A stretch of DNA of 64,000 bases from assembly GCF_042453785.1 (NCBI RefSeq), contig NC_091674.1, positions 3,712,001 through 3,776,000 of the forward strand, in the 5' to 3' direction. Below are positions 43,411 through 56,159 of the stretch, piece after piece. The position numbers and the translations under genes were made by a program. Below the pieces are notes generated by a model. It was not told the origin of the DNA. It ran no database searches and saw nothing but the letters and a program-made list of their open reading frames with translations. Position 1 is the stretch's first letter; every line of letters begins with the position of its first letter. The stretch comes from Malus domestica (lineage: Eukaryota; Streptophyta; Magnoliopsida; Rosales; Rosaceae).

Positions 43411-44039
43411 GGTCAAGTTTTAGCAATATTGTAGGCCGGGTCGGCCCAATAAAGCCCAATTCAAAATTTTTTGACACAATGGAGCCCGGTAATAAGATAA
43501 GGAAGGAGCTTTTTTTTTTTTTTTTTTTTTTGTTAAACAATATATATTGTTAGATTAACCACCGACAAAGTTTGAACTCACGGTGCCATGCATGCAAGGA
43601 GCTTCTTGAGACAATGTTTAAGTGGAAAACAACTTGTCAATGGTTACACTCATTTTTACTAACACACTCTTTTAATATTTGTCTTTTGATATTCTTTAAT
43701 TTAGATATGACGGTCACAAATTAAAAAGAATGTCTAAAAATAAAATGAAGTGTGTTGATAATATCACTCTTTGTTAAATTAACATCGGTCAACGTCATAC
43801 ATGGATGTACACGTGTCCAAGAAACAAAAAATGTTATAAATACCGTAATAAGTAACACATCTGACCTTAATGTACTTAGCTTTTGCATGGTTACTCATAT
43901 ATATCTCGTGACACAAACTTTTCTGCAAAGACTCTGCTAGATTTGGTCATTAGTAGTCTTCATATTGTATTCGGTTAGGTGAGTCTCTGTCTTAAATTGG
44001 ATTTCGAAAAGTTGCGCTAACTCTAACTTAATGATATTA
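43411..44039. other. Intergenic, nothing recognised
   Basis: No gene. A long poly-T run lies at about 43511-43531, followed by 'gttaaacaatatatattgtt' and 'tttgaactcacggtgcc', which may be a minus-strand retroposon tail. Confidence 0.4.
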
Positions 44040-44815
44040 GGGCTCGTTTGTTTGGATTCACTAAATTTTATTGGACTAGATTGAACTAACTGTTAGTGTA
44101 GTCTAGCGTTTGTTAATATTAATGAGATTAGCTGGACTCGCCTAGACTAACGGCATCGTTGCTAGCAGTTCTTAGCGAGAGTCCTCGAAAACCCCGAGAC
44201 TAGCTAAGCCCTGCTTCATCCTACTCCCGTTGCTCTGCTGGCGTCCTCTCTGCAACCACAACTTCATCTTCTATGCGACCACAACTTCATCTTCTCTGAA
44301 ACCATAGCGTCCTCTCTGTACACATCTGCACATCTTTGCAAATCCACTCGAATCACAAAACCCAGATTCGTTGAGATTGCAAAACTCATATTCGAATTGC
44401 AAAACCTAGACACAATTTGCAAATCCTAGATTCAAATTGCAAACCTAGATTTGAATTGCAAAACCAAGTTCGTTCGAAACTTTGCAAAACCCAGGTTTGA
44501 TAGGAAAATTTTGTGGCCTCAAATCCAAAAGGAAATAATCAAAACCAAGGGTGCTCTGCAAACCAAATTCCTTCTGCAACTTTCGAGAGAGAGATGGAGG
44601 TTAGGGAAATTTTGGGGCACAAATTTTTTTTTTTTTTTTTTTGGATCCATTTGGTGCACAATTATTTATGTACAAAGTTCCTTTATTTTAATTATTAGTT
44701 TGACACTGCACTAAACGCTATACCAAATTAGTCCAGCTTAGTTTAGTCTAAGCCAGTCCAGCTTAGTCCCTAAAGTTAGTCAAGTCCGAGATAGTCCGGT
44801 GCAACAAACGCACCC
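44040..44815. mobile_element. PIF/Harbinger-like non-autonomous element
   Basis: Ends are inverted: left GGGCTCGTTTGTTTGG, right (reversed) GGGTGCGTTTGTTGCACCGG, both followed by 'gactaa/ggact'-rich subterminal sequence. A 3-base duplication TTA flanks it (44037-44039, 44816-44818), as is usual for PIF/Harbinger. The interior holds two short tandem series, 'accacaacttcatcttct' near 44250 and 'attgcaaaacctaga' near 44370-44470. No transposase. Confidence 0.75.
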
Positions 44816-44818
44816 TTA

Positions 44819-45778
44819 AATGATTGGACTTTCGAAAAGTTGTGTTAACTCTAGTCCCTAAATGATGATTGAGCTCTTAAAAAGTTGAGTTAGCTATAAT
44901 GACGTGATTAGTTCTCAATGTGAAAATTGGTTTCCCTTGTGATCTTATGTAGGGCCACTCGTGAAGGTGCGTGTTGGAGAATAAAACCTCACATCGATCA
45001 TATGACAAATTGTATACAATTAATATATGGAAGTTTTCACTCCTAATATCTCTGAGGTCTTTTGTGATAAAATCTAACACCTTGTAATAAGTGATTAAAT
45101 TAGGACAATATCAATGACATTGGGATGCACTATGCTGAGCATGAAAAAGTTTATCATGGTTAAGCATGCTTTAGCCCTTCGTGTTAGCAATCAAATTCAA
45201 CAGTACAAATGTTCCCATAACTTAGTCCAATAAAGCGTATGAAGTCGTCCGATTATGCTCTAACTTGCCCGATTTCACTTTTAAAACTCTTAAGTCTTTA
45301 ATCATTCAGTCTCTGAGTAGTCATGCCCTTCTCTTTCCATTTCTTTTGCTCTTTTACAAGTTTAGCATTTATTTCAGAACCAAGACTTGAATAAGTATTG
45401 TAGATAAAGTAAGGTCAAGTGTATTCGGTTTATAGTTATTATTTGGTATACACAAAGAAAATAATAAAGTCCTTAATAAGGCAGAAAAAATAATCAAGAA
45501 TGAACCAGTATCCCATTTATGACACAATTTTCTCATTTTAAAAAGTGCAATATAACTATTTAGAAATGCTAATAACAATTATCTCTCGTATATCTTTTAA
45601 CATTTCACATATCTCTCATTTGGTAGCTGAACAACAAAAGGTAAAAAAAACTTAAATGAATAATTGAAGGCTTTACATGGGGCATATAACATGGCTTATT
45701 AGTAAACCTCATCTTAATTGTACAAAGAATACCATTGGAAGCTAAGTCCCTAGATCTCAAAACAAGCATGTCAACTAT
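44819..45778. other. Intergenic, 3' flank of the exocyst gene
   Basis: No gene recognised. The start of the interval repeats words present just before the Harbinger-like element ('ttcgaaaagttg..taactct'), a pre-existing local duplication. The last 150 bases should contain the 3' untranslated region of the EXO70 gene. Confidence 0.5.
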
Positions 45779-48700
45779 CTATCGCTTCTGTTCTCCCCAC
45801 GTCTTGCTCTCGAAAAATTCATTCAGCATCGACTCAATGGTCTCAGGGCGAAGCTTTATATACTTCCCCGGGTTTTTTCCGTTCTCGATCATAGGCCTGC
45901 AACACAATGCATGCTAATGGTGATGCCAGAAATGCAAAAAATATGAATCATTTTCAAGGGAAATGTTTGAAAATATGAGAAAACATACCCAAAACGTTTG
46001 ATGAATGATCTGTAAGCAGGCAAGAGGACTTCAGCAACAGCTAGCCTTAAAGACTCTCGCAATTCGCTGTCAGGAACTGTCCACTGAGATTGCCTTTGAT
46101 GAAGCTCCTCAAATTGCACGTTGAAAGTCTTGAATCGATCTTTCACCATAGCTCTTGAAAGTGAACTGCTATCACCACCTGATGGATTTCCGCTGCCCTG
46201 AACGGTAAGACACTGCAGAATCTGCACCACAAACATAAAATAAAAACACCGGAGCAGATGAGAATGATTTCAACTAATGTCCCCAGTAGAGGGAAGAATT
46301 CGCGCATTATAATTTTAGATTTAAATTATTGAAAATTTGAGCCCATTTACTCCTGTTATAGATGATAAAGATGTTGCCATACTTCAACACCTTCTAATGA
46401 TATATTCGAAACATATGAATACCATAATCATCTATAATGTATTAAGAATAGACAGATTAAAAAATAGTCGAGACCAGGAGGATGGGGGAGTGGATCAAGG
46501 CCACATGATCAAGTGTCCTGAGGAAAATATGAAATGGATATACTGAAATTTTGAAATAAAAGGGTAAATTAGGGCTATGGATAAAAGGAAAACATGACCA
46601 GCACAAACAAATCCCTAGTGGTCAATATCTAACAAGAATTCAGAACGAGGGAATAAGGCAGCACTAGAAGAAAACAGAAAGAATATGGTGGAGAAATAGT
46701 ATGATCAAAGAATCAAAACCTTTGCCCAAGAAACCCTCTTATACTGATTTGCATGCTGCTGTACGATCCTTCGGTGTATCTGCACCCAGTCATCCCCCAA
46801 CAAATCCTTTGCTTCTGACCTGTATATAATTTCTTATCAGCTAATACAGTATCAGCATGCAGATAGGATCAGTATCTTTTAAAGAGCAGGATTACTGTAA
46901 AACAAACCTCCGCACAGATCTCACTATATAGTGAATGTTGTTCATAAGAAATAATTGAGTGAGGGCAGGATCTTTATACTGCTTAGATTTTCCATCCAGG
47001 TTGTTCTGAAGAGCCTGCATAATCCTTGTAGTAACATTTGTTAACTGAGATTCCGGCTCACCATCAAACTCTTGAAAAAGTTGCTTCAGAGTGGATTGAT
47101 AACTGTGAACATCAAAAACAGTCATATGGTGATGTTTGCACGGTTACTGTTAAAAAAGGCCCAGAAAAATAGAAAGAAAACCAAACTTGCAATTGGGGGA
47201 AAGGAAGAAATACAAAAAGGCAAATAACTTCGCTGATAGAGATCTTGATAAATTAAAGGCTTTCACCATATAAACCCTTGATAACATCACACTTTAGAGA
47301 CACTTCAAACTCAAAACTTTAGAGAAAAAACCAACTTAGTTTGTAACATCAAAATGATTTCACAACTAAGAATCAATTAGCGCATGACAAGTGGATGGAT
47401 GACGGGCTCCTAAAGCCAACTTAGTTTGTAACATCAAAATAGTTGTCCGGAAGTTTTTTCTGGTTTACTACCTCATAACCAGCCAACATGGAAACAACAA
47501 TCCAAGTAACTAACAATTCAACAAAGCAGAGAATTTACCAAAAGCTATAGGGGCAAAAAAATGATACAGTATATCAGATCGCCCCCAAAGACATCAGTAA
47601 TCACGAATACTTCAAAGTTATTATATTTGCAATCACCTCAGATGGGGAACAAAATAGCAAGAAGCAGAAAGCACAGGAATAACTACTTACTCGAAGAGAA
47701 ACTTTACATAGTTTATCACATAGCTTGTCAAAGGATGGACGGTTCCATCAAGAACAGCAGTTTTTGTGGCATCCTTTTCAACAGCTTCTTCAAAATCACC
47801 AAAAGTTTCCTGCGCTGTTTGAGCTAGACGCTTTGTCAAACTTAATGCAGATTCCCGCATTTCCATGCAAGCTTTACTTCCAAAAAGGAATTCAATCTGA
47901 AATTAAGATCTAAGAATTATATTTTAAACCATTTATCATCTTCTTAAAAGTATTAAACCAACATTTGAAGAACATATAAAGATAAAAACGATAACTAAAC
48001 TAACATTTTGACCTGCAACGTTCTTCAGGAATTCTAGTTTCCTTGCAATGTAAATTTCTAACTCTGTTTGACATTATTACACTTACCCCCATGTTACTAC
48101 TTTTCTACCTTATGGCCTTCAAATTACTCCAGTGATCATCTTATAGAATTAAACATACGACTTTGTGAATTATAATGCTACTTATTGATGAGTTCTAAGG
48201 TGTTGTCAGGTCTCATTCAAACATACACAGTTCTGCCGTGATTTAAGAAACCAAAACTAAGGTCTTAGCAAGTATTTATATCAGCAACATAGCATCATTT
48301 GTCACATTCATATCGAAGCCAGAACTACAGTATGCATTATGTGCTACAGAACACCGGAAATATTACCATGAATGGTGAAATACTGAATGTTTTTTCCAAA
48401 ATTAGCAGCAACGGATGGACTTCAGAAGCCTTTTATGCAAGTTGGTTTAAGTGCCTTAACCAAAACAATTTTGTGCATAAACTATTGACTGTGAGTGTGT
48501 GAGTATGTGTGTTATCCATTCAAAAAATTGATTGCCATATGTCCATATCGAACAGGATATAAATTTCTTCCATGAATCCCTATAAATTATCCCCCACAAT
48601 ATGCAGGAAGAAACTCTCAAAATGTTTAATTAAGTAAACAACAATTTCACAAATTTGTAATCATACATGGTCTATATTATGCAATAACTAAAATTTCAAT

Positions 48701-51700
48701 ACCTCTGACTGAAGTTCTCTCATTATCTCATACATGTCTAAAAGAACAAATAACTTTTCAGGTGACCTCTTGCTTCTGGCAATAGCCTCCCCAAAACTGA
48801 GGAGCACAGCCACACTGTTTGCAGTAACTTCAGCAAAACATGGATCCTTAAGTGACTCAGCACCTTCAAATATTTGATCGCAGATTTTCTTTTCACCAGT
48901 AAACAGAAGTTTCACCTGTTTTAAACAGTATAGCACTTGGGAAATAAATAAATAAGATAACAATAATAAAACCGGAGATGAAAATAGCAACAGCAACTAA
49001 CAAACAAGCCATTTACAATCAATTCAGCTAAAACTCACGAATCCTTACAGCTATCCGCATATAATGTATCCAATTCCCAATCTTAGCCTCTAAAACCTCC
49101 CACTGCATTTTCTGAACATCATCTTTAGTAAGTCTCTCCACGCCTAGTTTCCTCAAGCTCTGCTCCAAAACAGAACCACGAGTGTCCCTGATAGATAAGG
49201 AGCATCTTTGTCAGTTTATGAAATAATATGTGAAACAAAGAAAGATTTGAATTCATGCACTTCCTCAACCAAGCCTTAAGTTCAAATAAGTGGGGTTGGC
49301 TACTGGAATCCTTTTTTTCCAGTTTTCCCTATCTATAGTCATATCCTTCGTTACATCTTTGGCATCTTATGTAGCAAAGAAAAAGACCAAACAAATTTAT
49401 TTTTCAAACCTATTTAGAGAATAAATGTAACAAGCGCAAATTCTCCTCTACCGTTTTCTTCTTTTTGTAGTTTTCTGAGAGAAAAATGATTCAAATCATA
49501 TATCCTAAAACCAATAATCGTGTGTTGCTAAGAAATACAATGGACTAGTTCCATCCCATCAAGGTCACAACATGACCAGGCAGAGAATTCACGGCTTAGA
49601 TGCAATTTAGGCTGCATTGCATTGATTGGAAATGATTACGTATATCATTTCTTTACCTATTTATTATAAATCGAATAAAATAACTCAATCTCAGTCAGGT
49701 GTTTGGTAAGAATCAAGCGGTCAGAAAACCAATTTAAAGAAAGGCAAGTACTTTCTAGCTCATTTAGGTCATCTAGATGACAAGGGAGAGAAGATGAGAG
49801 GAACTCTATGAAGAAAATTTTTCTAGTATATTCTTTTTATCTAATGAATGACACCCTTTATTTAAAGATATACTTTAACTAATAAGTTAATAACAGAAAT
49901 TATCACATATGACTGACAATGTAAGCAATGGTGCAACATAAGGTTAAACCACAAAAAAGAAATAAAGAATTCACCTGTAGGTCCTAAATAGCTGTTGTTG
50001 ATGGCCAGCTAGAACCATTTGTTGGGCTAAATCATGCAGTAATGGCAGAACCCTTGGGGGAATAAGGGTTAGTGGTGTGTAAATGACAGGTTTTAAGCTT
50101 TTGTTTGGGTGGTCAGAACCCTTTCCACTAGCTTCATTTTTCTGTCCAGCTGGATCTGGCCGTAGAGAGTCGGGGAGACAATCAAATAGACGATCAGGCT
50201 CCACAGGCTTGCTGAAATACGAAAGAAAAAACATACTTGAGGGGCTATAATCTCAAAGTTCAATTATTATCAGACCTGATATTGTATCATAGGATTGGCA
50301 TGGTACAATAGGAAATTGGCATCCTGAGAGAAACAGGAAATGAGGAACAAGAAGAAACATTGAGGTTTGTTATGAGGTGGAAGGCCATGACTAAAATATT
50401 GAATTTTACCAACAAAAAAAAACCTCTGTAACGTTTGAATTCTACGATAAGTAAAACATCAATATTTATCAACAAAAATAGGGCACCAAGAATCTTACAC
50501 AATCATGTTCTTATCAAGAATCTTACATAATCATTGTTCTTATCATGCCTTTTGGCTGACAAAGGTGAAGTAAACTTAAATTCTTATTGAATTCAACTTC
50601 CTAACTACCGTTTTCATTGTTGTAATCACTTTTTTCATATATTTGAGACAATGTTTCTGTACAAAATTATACTTCCAGATCAAACATTACAGAGTATCTC
50701 CCTCAACCAAAACGGAAAAAGAATAACAAAAGAACAAAAATTTAATACGCTTAATTAGATACAATGGAAATAGTAAACAAAATTTCAATGCTTGCATGTC
50801 ACATTTAACAGTTGACTGATAATAATTTGAAAGCAGGAAATGGTACTTGAAACTCGCAAAGATGTTTTCCCGTATTTAAAACGAACCTGTAATTTGTGAG
50901 CAGCTGTCTAAACTCATCTTCGAGCTTCGAGATGGCTTTCGAAAGCAAGTTATTGGCATGGTGAAGCACCCCATCACTGCTCTTAACATTTTTGTGGCTA
51001 CTGAAGAAGTGAATGATGCTTCTCAGCTGATCAATTGCTTCCAAATAGCTTTCCAAATCCTCATGTGGCCCTCTCAGTATTTTAGCCTCTGCCTAAACCA
51101 ACACCGCCACATTTTTCCAATCAAATTCTTCAAATGTATCAACAAACAAGGACAAATCACTAATTGCATTGCATTAACGAAGCGAAAAAAGGGTGATTAA
51201 CCTTTCGTGTGAGGTCGAATTGCCCCAATATAACCTCTACAGCCTTCAATGTCTTATCAATGTTCTCATGCGCCCTCCGAATCGAATGTGTCCTAATCTA
51301 TCATCCACAATTACCACCAATTCAAAAACAAACACAAATCAAAATCCTAAATTTATGTCAATTAAACCTAAAGATATCATCAGCTCCATATATACATATT
51401 AAACCAAATCAAAGGCAAATTACACCGGTCGAAACGAAACGCGGCGTTTGGAAACTGGTACATTCTCCGAAACACGATGAAGAAGGTGACATTTTCCTCA
51501 GGTTTCTTGGGAAACAAACACAGAGAGAGAGAGAGAGAGAGAGAGAGGTGATTGACCTGAGTGGGACGCATGGCGGTTTCGAGGGCGGAGAGGCGGTGGT
51601 CGAAGGAGCCGAGAATGGAGACCATGTTGTCGGTGATGGTCTGGCTCTTGTGCAGCGCGTCTCTGATAGACGAAGCTCTCGCTCCCAGGGCCTCCATTGC

Positions 51701-51715
51701 CTGCGAAACCCCCAT
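45779..51715 (-). CDS. Exocyst complex subunit EXO70A1-like, 11 exons, 633 aa
   Basis: Complete multi-exon gene. Exons, in transcription order: 51715-51557, 51297-51202, 51092-50887, 50211-49975, 49187-49049, 48915-48703, 47896-47691, 47102-46908, 46819-46720, 46221-45989, 45896-45779. All introns are GT...AG, and the 1,902 coding bases keep one frame. The N-terminus MGVSQAMEALGARASSIRDA and KSQTITDNMVSILGSFD, ETAMRPTQ and the coiled-coil region match plant EXO70A1. The C-terminal EXO70 rod includes RSKRSPEKLFVLLDMYEIM, MQALQNNLDGKSKQYKDPAL and HQRQSQWTVPD, and ends KTWGEQKR. Arabidopsis EXO70A1 is 638 aa, so the length is normal. The protein helps tether secretory vesicles to the plasma membrane by binding phosphoinositides and other exocyst subunits; in Arabidopsis it is needed for polarised growth, xylem and stigma function. 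No lesion was found. Intron 4 (49188-49974) carries repeat relics. Confidence 0.95.
49255..49370. repeat. SINE-like relic in an EXO70 intron
   Basis: Contains 'caaataagtggggttggcta' and 'ctggaatcctttttttcc', words of a widespread plant retroposon tail. Short and without a delimitable unit. Confidence 0.3.
51522..51547. repeat. (AG)13 microsatellite in EXO70A1 intron 1
   Basis: Perfect dinucleotide run starting about nine bases inside intron 1 as read on the minus strand (a CT tract after the splice donor). Length is likely polymorphic. Confidence 0.8.
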
Positions 51716-52389
51716 CTTTCAAAACTTTCTCGCCGGATTTTCTCTGACTTTCTCAGTGACTGTTTGGCAAGCGAGAAAATGCGAGATTATATTTCCGAGC
51801 ACGGGTTTTTGTGAGGGAGAAATCTGACGAGACAGAGGTTGCGTAATAAGTCCATGTTTTTTTTCTCGTCCGTCGTCCAAACGCGGAGGGAAGCCAACGA
51901 AAGTGGTTATATAGGACACAAAGAGGATCCTCGTGTCAGACTGTCAGTGAAGGGTTATATTAAGTGGGTCCCAATATCGTTCCACCGTGGCTTTCCTAAT
52001 AAATTTTGCGCTCCTTTGCGTTACACACACATTTACCTTCTTTTTCTTTTTCTTTTTTCTTTTATTTAAAGGGATTATTTGGTGGCTTTGACAAGACAAA
52101 CGATTTTTCGGAGATCGAGAAGACTTAGAGGCATTTCAATCTCTTTCAACCATCATCGTGTGATTCACAAGCATTATGCTTTCTAATAACAAACCTTTTT
52201 TTTTAATAGGGTGCTTATTAATTAGTAGTATAAAAGTTACGTTAACAAACGTTTATCATCCAAACTGTTCATTCCCTTTATCATCATCCAAAGGTCTTAT
52301 ACGCAAAATGATATTTAACTTGGTGGTTTTTCAATCATTCATATACATAAAACAAATAGACAGTTCATCACAAGAATGCTATTTGTTAA
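51716..52389. other. Upstream region of EXO70A1
   Basis: Presumed 5' untranslated region and promoter of the minus-strand EXO70A1 gene. No clear TATA box could be chosen, and no other gene seen. Confidence 0.5.
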
Positions 52390-52607
52390 GGACAAGGATT
52401 GTCTACCCTTCACTTCCGGTGCCCTTCCCGTGCCCTCCTGTTTGTGTGATCATGGTTAAGCCACATCAACATTTTATATACTATTTATTTTTGTCTTATT
52501 ATATCTATAAAAAATAATATAAAATGTTGACATGACTTAACTGTGACCACACAAAACAGGAGGGCACGGAAATGACACCGGAAGTGGAGGGCAGACAATC
52601 CTTGTCC
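52390..52607. mobile_element. Mutator-like MITE with 9-bp target duplication
   Basis: A 218-base element whose two arms of about 60 bases are near-perfect inverted repeats (GGACAAGGATTGTCTACCCT... and its complement). The flanks are a perfect 9-base duplication atttgttaa (52381-52389, 52608-52616). A 9-bp duplication with long inverted repeats indicates a Mutator-like MITE. Noncoding. Confidence 0.88.
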
Positions 52608-52616
52608 ATTTGTTAA

Positions 52617-53492
52617 AAGAAAAGTAAGTCCCCTAGGGGGAGACACAAGCATTATTATTTTTATTTTGAAGTTCTAAATTTTAGAAGCTTCTTTTGAGTA
52701 GCGGTTTTTCTTGGGTGCCACACGGAACCAGCCAATAATCTATATTGTTGAGGGAGAAGCCCTTATGATTAAACATTTATATAAACCCTAAAAGGGCCTT
52801 TGTTTATAACTACTAGAAAAAAACAGAAAATACATATATAATAAGGACAATATCGTAAAAATGATATACAAAATTGAAAACCACTTGATAAAGAGATAAG
52901 CCTCAAAACGAAAAAATTTTGCAGGATGAGGATGAGAACCGCCAAAGTGGGATTAATACTTAAAAAAAAATAAAAAAAATAAAAAAAAATAAAAATGAAA
53001 AAAAATTTATAACGCTGTAATATTCCAATTCTGCGAATTGATAATGACACAATAAATCTAAAATTACACGAATATAAGAGGTTTTAGCTGCTAATTCTAT
53101 TTTCTCACTAAAAAAGATGTGGATTCATACAAAGCCATTCATATAAGGTAGTGTGGAGCCCCTCCTCGATGATACTAACAGTTCAAATTCTGATTGGACG
53201 GGAAAGTAATCCAATCCATGGATTACAAAAACCAAACCCAAATCCTCCTCCCAAACATCGAATAGGAAACATTGTCCCTCTCTAGACAGCTACATTACCC
53301 CCAAAATCTCACCTCCAATTTCCTAAAACGACATCGTCCTTCTAACACTTCCGCAGTCCATGCGACCATATACACAAAATATACACACTTTAAAATTATG
53401 TCATAGTCAGGTATACCTTCCTTCTCTTATACCCAACCGCATACTATCAATCTCCCTATCACCAATCAAAAACCCAGAAGACCGGGACTTTT
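52617..53492. other. Intergenic, 3' flank of the next gene
   Basis: No gene recognised; A-rich run at about 52962-53005. The last 200-300 bases probably contain the 3' untranslated region of the 53493-54251 gene. Confidence 0.5.
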
Positions 53493-54251
53493 CTAGTCGG
53501 ACCCTTTAACGGGTCGGGAAATCGGACCCGCCAGCGACCTGAACGCGAAAGTCACTGGGTCGTAAGCGCACCAGTGGAACCCCACTTCTCTCCCCATCTC
53601 GTTCGCCCTCGAACACCCCTCGCACGCCGTCGCTCCACTCCGGCGGCCCAGCCCAATCCCGAGCCCATCCGCCCGTCCCAGCCCCATGTCCGTCAAGTAC
53701 CTCTCTTTCTCAGACTGCAGCTCCCTGGCCCCATTCTCGTACTCGGCCCGACCCGCAAAAGGCATGGTCAATCCGGCGGCGTTTCCGTTTTCGATCTCCA
53801 TGCCGCGTTTTAAGAGCATAACATTCTCGCGATGGAGATTCTTGTTGATCGGATTTTGAGCTCCCAACGACGCCGTGTTGTGGTGCTCGTCTTCTTGGAA
53901 GTCTTGGTGGTGGTGGACCTGGTAATTGTGATTCTTCCGCCGCCTCGACCGCTTGAGCTCCACGAGGAAGCAGCAGTTCTTCTCTTGAGAAATCGCGCTG
54001 AAGTTGACCTTGCCGGTGATGGGGATTCGCTGGCGGGTCTCCGGCGAGGATAGGAAAACAGTGAACTGCCCCGGCAAGATTCCTATCTTGTGGCTCAGAA
54101 CCGACAGGAACCGCGGGAAATCAAGCTTTGGGTAAACGACGAGGTCGCCGATATCGGTCTCGGTCTCGCCATCGGAGAAGACGACAGGGAACGAGACGCC
54201 TCCTTCGGCCTCCATCATCTCTACTCTCTCCCGTCTCCGGCGAGATGACAT
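53493..54251 (-). CDS. Plant-specific protein of unknown function (DUF7138-like), 252 aa
   Basis: Single-exon gene. The conserved N-terminal domain (about residues 18-105) begins VSFPVVFSDGETETDIGDLV and continues YPKLDFPRFLSVLSHKIGI, PGQFTVFLSS and KVNFSAISQEKNCCFLVELK. This order (a short beta-rich domain with a ubiquitin- or PB1-like look) I recall as the plant DUF7138 group. A basic RSRRRKNH segment follows, then a His/Gln-rich linker, a segment ENVMLLKRGMEIENGN and a Cys-containing end (ACEGC ... HWCAYDPVTFAFRSL). No signal peptide or membrane span. The start is placed at 54251 (MSSRRRRERVEMMEAEGG); the frame stays open upstream to 54512, but that part is low in GC and looks like leader. 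A start at the following Met pair is also possible. Molecular function unknown. Confidence 0.8.
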   Translation of the reverse strand: MSSRRRRERVEMMEAEGGVSFPVVFSDGETETDIGDLVVYPKLDFPRFLSVLSHKIGILPGQFTVFLSSPETRQRIPITGKVNFSAISQEKNCCFLVELKRSRRRKNHNYQVHHHQDFQEDEHHNTASLGAQNPINKNLHRENVMLLKRGMEIENGNAAGLTMPFAGRAEYENGARELQSEKERYLTDMGLGRADGLGIGLGRRSGATACEGCSRANEMGREVGFHWCAYDPVTFAFRSLAGPISRPVKGSD

Positions 54252-54584
54252 CAGATTTCCGGTGATTAAATTCGTCAGAGTTTTAAAAATCGAAACGTAA
54301 AATTTGGGGAATTTTGGTGGAGGTGGAGAAATGAGCAGGGGAAGGGGGTTATACGGAGCTGTGTCGGGGTTTTGGACCGAAGTGGTAAATAGGGTAAGGC
54401 AGTAGGGGTATTTAGGGAATTCTGTACTTGATGTTTTCGTAGGAAGTTCGATCGTAATTTCAAGAGCACTCATGCCATAGATGTGAAATGTGGAAGCTTG
54501 GGGCCCAATCAATTGAAAACGGTTCGTTCCGGCTTTTGTTTGGGCAATATCGGAAATTCATGGTTTTTTTGCCAGTTTAAAAAG

Positions 54585-54737
54585 AAAAAAAATTCTGTGA
54601 TTGTACGCGTTCATCATACATTGTGCGATCAGAAATCATTTTAAATTTTAAAATTTAAAATTAAATATAAATTGCACCTAATGAAAATGATCGTATAATG
54701 TACAATGAACGGTTACGATCACGGAATTTCTCTAATC
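54585..54737. mobile_element. Short inverted-repeat element (MITE-like)
   Basis: About 150 bases with inverted arms of about 55 bases: left 'aaattctgtgattgtacgcg', right the imperfect complement ending 'cgatcacggaattt'. The AT-rich centre is itself palindromic ('aaattttaaaattt'). No convincing target duplication. Confidence 0.6.
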
Positions 54738-55966
54738 CCAAAAAAAAGGTCATTTTCCGTGAAAAAAAAAACACAAGACATGTCAGCATCATGAATGTAT
54801 TGTTGTCTGTTTTTCATTAGTTACAACATTGGAACCAGGAAGAATTTTGAACTTGACTAGTCAAGATTCAACCATAGTACCAACCGCCCTCCTCCAGTCA
54901 AAAAATATTAAGACTCTAGCCTTCATGCACGCGTTCAAGTGCATGTAGAAGGTTTTTTTTTTAAATTATAGCGTGCTACGCGTGACTTACATATTTTAAA
55001 TATATTTATTTGTGTAAATTGATAAAAGGAAAGTCAAATATTTGAAGTAAATGAATAATTTTATATAATGCTAGAAGAAATCTCTCATAAACCAATTAAA
55101 ACAGCTGAATTCACATAATAAAATCGGTTTCTATAGAATTCATTTAAAGTTCCACATAAGATTTAATAAACAATTGATTGAATCACATTATGCTCATGGT
55201 GAGGCTAACCCCACTCATTCTCCCTTAGTGTAGATAATATCGTTTGTTAAAAAAAAAACACAATTATTTGACAATTAATTTAATCACATTATTATTCGCG
55301 TGCGAAAGACATTTTCTATAAAGAAAATAATATTTAATAAACAACTGATTGAATCACATTATTGCTAACATATTGTAAGGTACTAATTTTTTTTTTTTTA
55401 ACTTTACTAATTTCTTATCAACACTACGCGTCTCTTAATATGTTTTGAATACAATATTCATGATTTTTTTTATTATTATATTTTTCTTTTCCCTTCACAT
55501 GGGCACCATCAACTTTCACTCATCCTTCTATTTTTTTTATTCTTTTCTCTCTTCCCACCTGCAAAAGACATTTTTTGAATTACAGTGCTCTACGCGCGAC
55601 TTAGACATTTTAAATATATTTATATGCGTGAATTGCTTCAATATTTTTTATTTCGTTATTTTCTTTTTTATCATCGGCGCTACGCACCTCTTAAGATGTT
55701 TTGAACAAAACATTTATGATTTTTCTTATTTTTTAGGGACACTTTGGATGCGGTCCCTAGCTATCAATATTCTTTGATTGAAACCTTGTTAGTTTTTAGT
55801 TTTTGATTGAGATCCCTAACATTAATGTAATAATGTAAGTTACTATATTTTTTTAATTAAAAATTAAAAATTGAAATTTGTAATTGTTTATATTAATGAG
55901 ATTTTAAATAAAACCCATAATTTATGGGATTAAAAATAATAAAATATAAATTATACTCTCTATTAT

Positions 55967-56001
<35 letters not shown>

Positions 56002-56159
56002 ATATATGTATGGGTACATTAACCAAAATTAACAAAAAAAGTTATTGTACCAAAACATGGATACATTCTCAAATCAACGAAAAAGAATGTACCCATATAA
56101 GTTTAAACATGGATTAAAAAATTTGAATGAATTTTATATTAAAAAAAGGGTACATTTTA
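54738..56159. other. Intergenic, with SINE tail and microsatellite
   Basis: AT-rich, no gene. About 55185-55255 is a plus-strand 3' fragment of the SINE family ('gtgaggctaaccccact', 'tagataatatcgtttgtt', poly-A). (TG)15 lies at 55969-55998. From 56000, loose 'gggtacatt' words precede the gypsy LTR. Confidence 0.55.
55969..55998. repeat. (TG)15 microsatellite
   Basis: Perfect dinucleotide repeat, then 'tacatatatgtatg'. Confidence 0.85.

Noticed and set aside
52176-52517. 113-codon plus-strand frame
   Set aside because: It crosses the boundary and first arm of the Mutator-like MITE, so it is accidental.
54252-54512. Upstream extension of the 53493 gene to an ATG at 54512
   Set aside because: The added 87 codons are low-complexity and low in GC, and precede the conserved MSSRRRR start. 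They are probably 5' leader.
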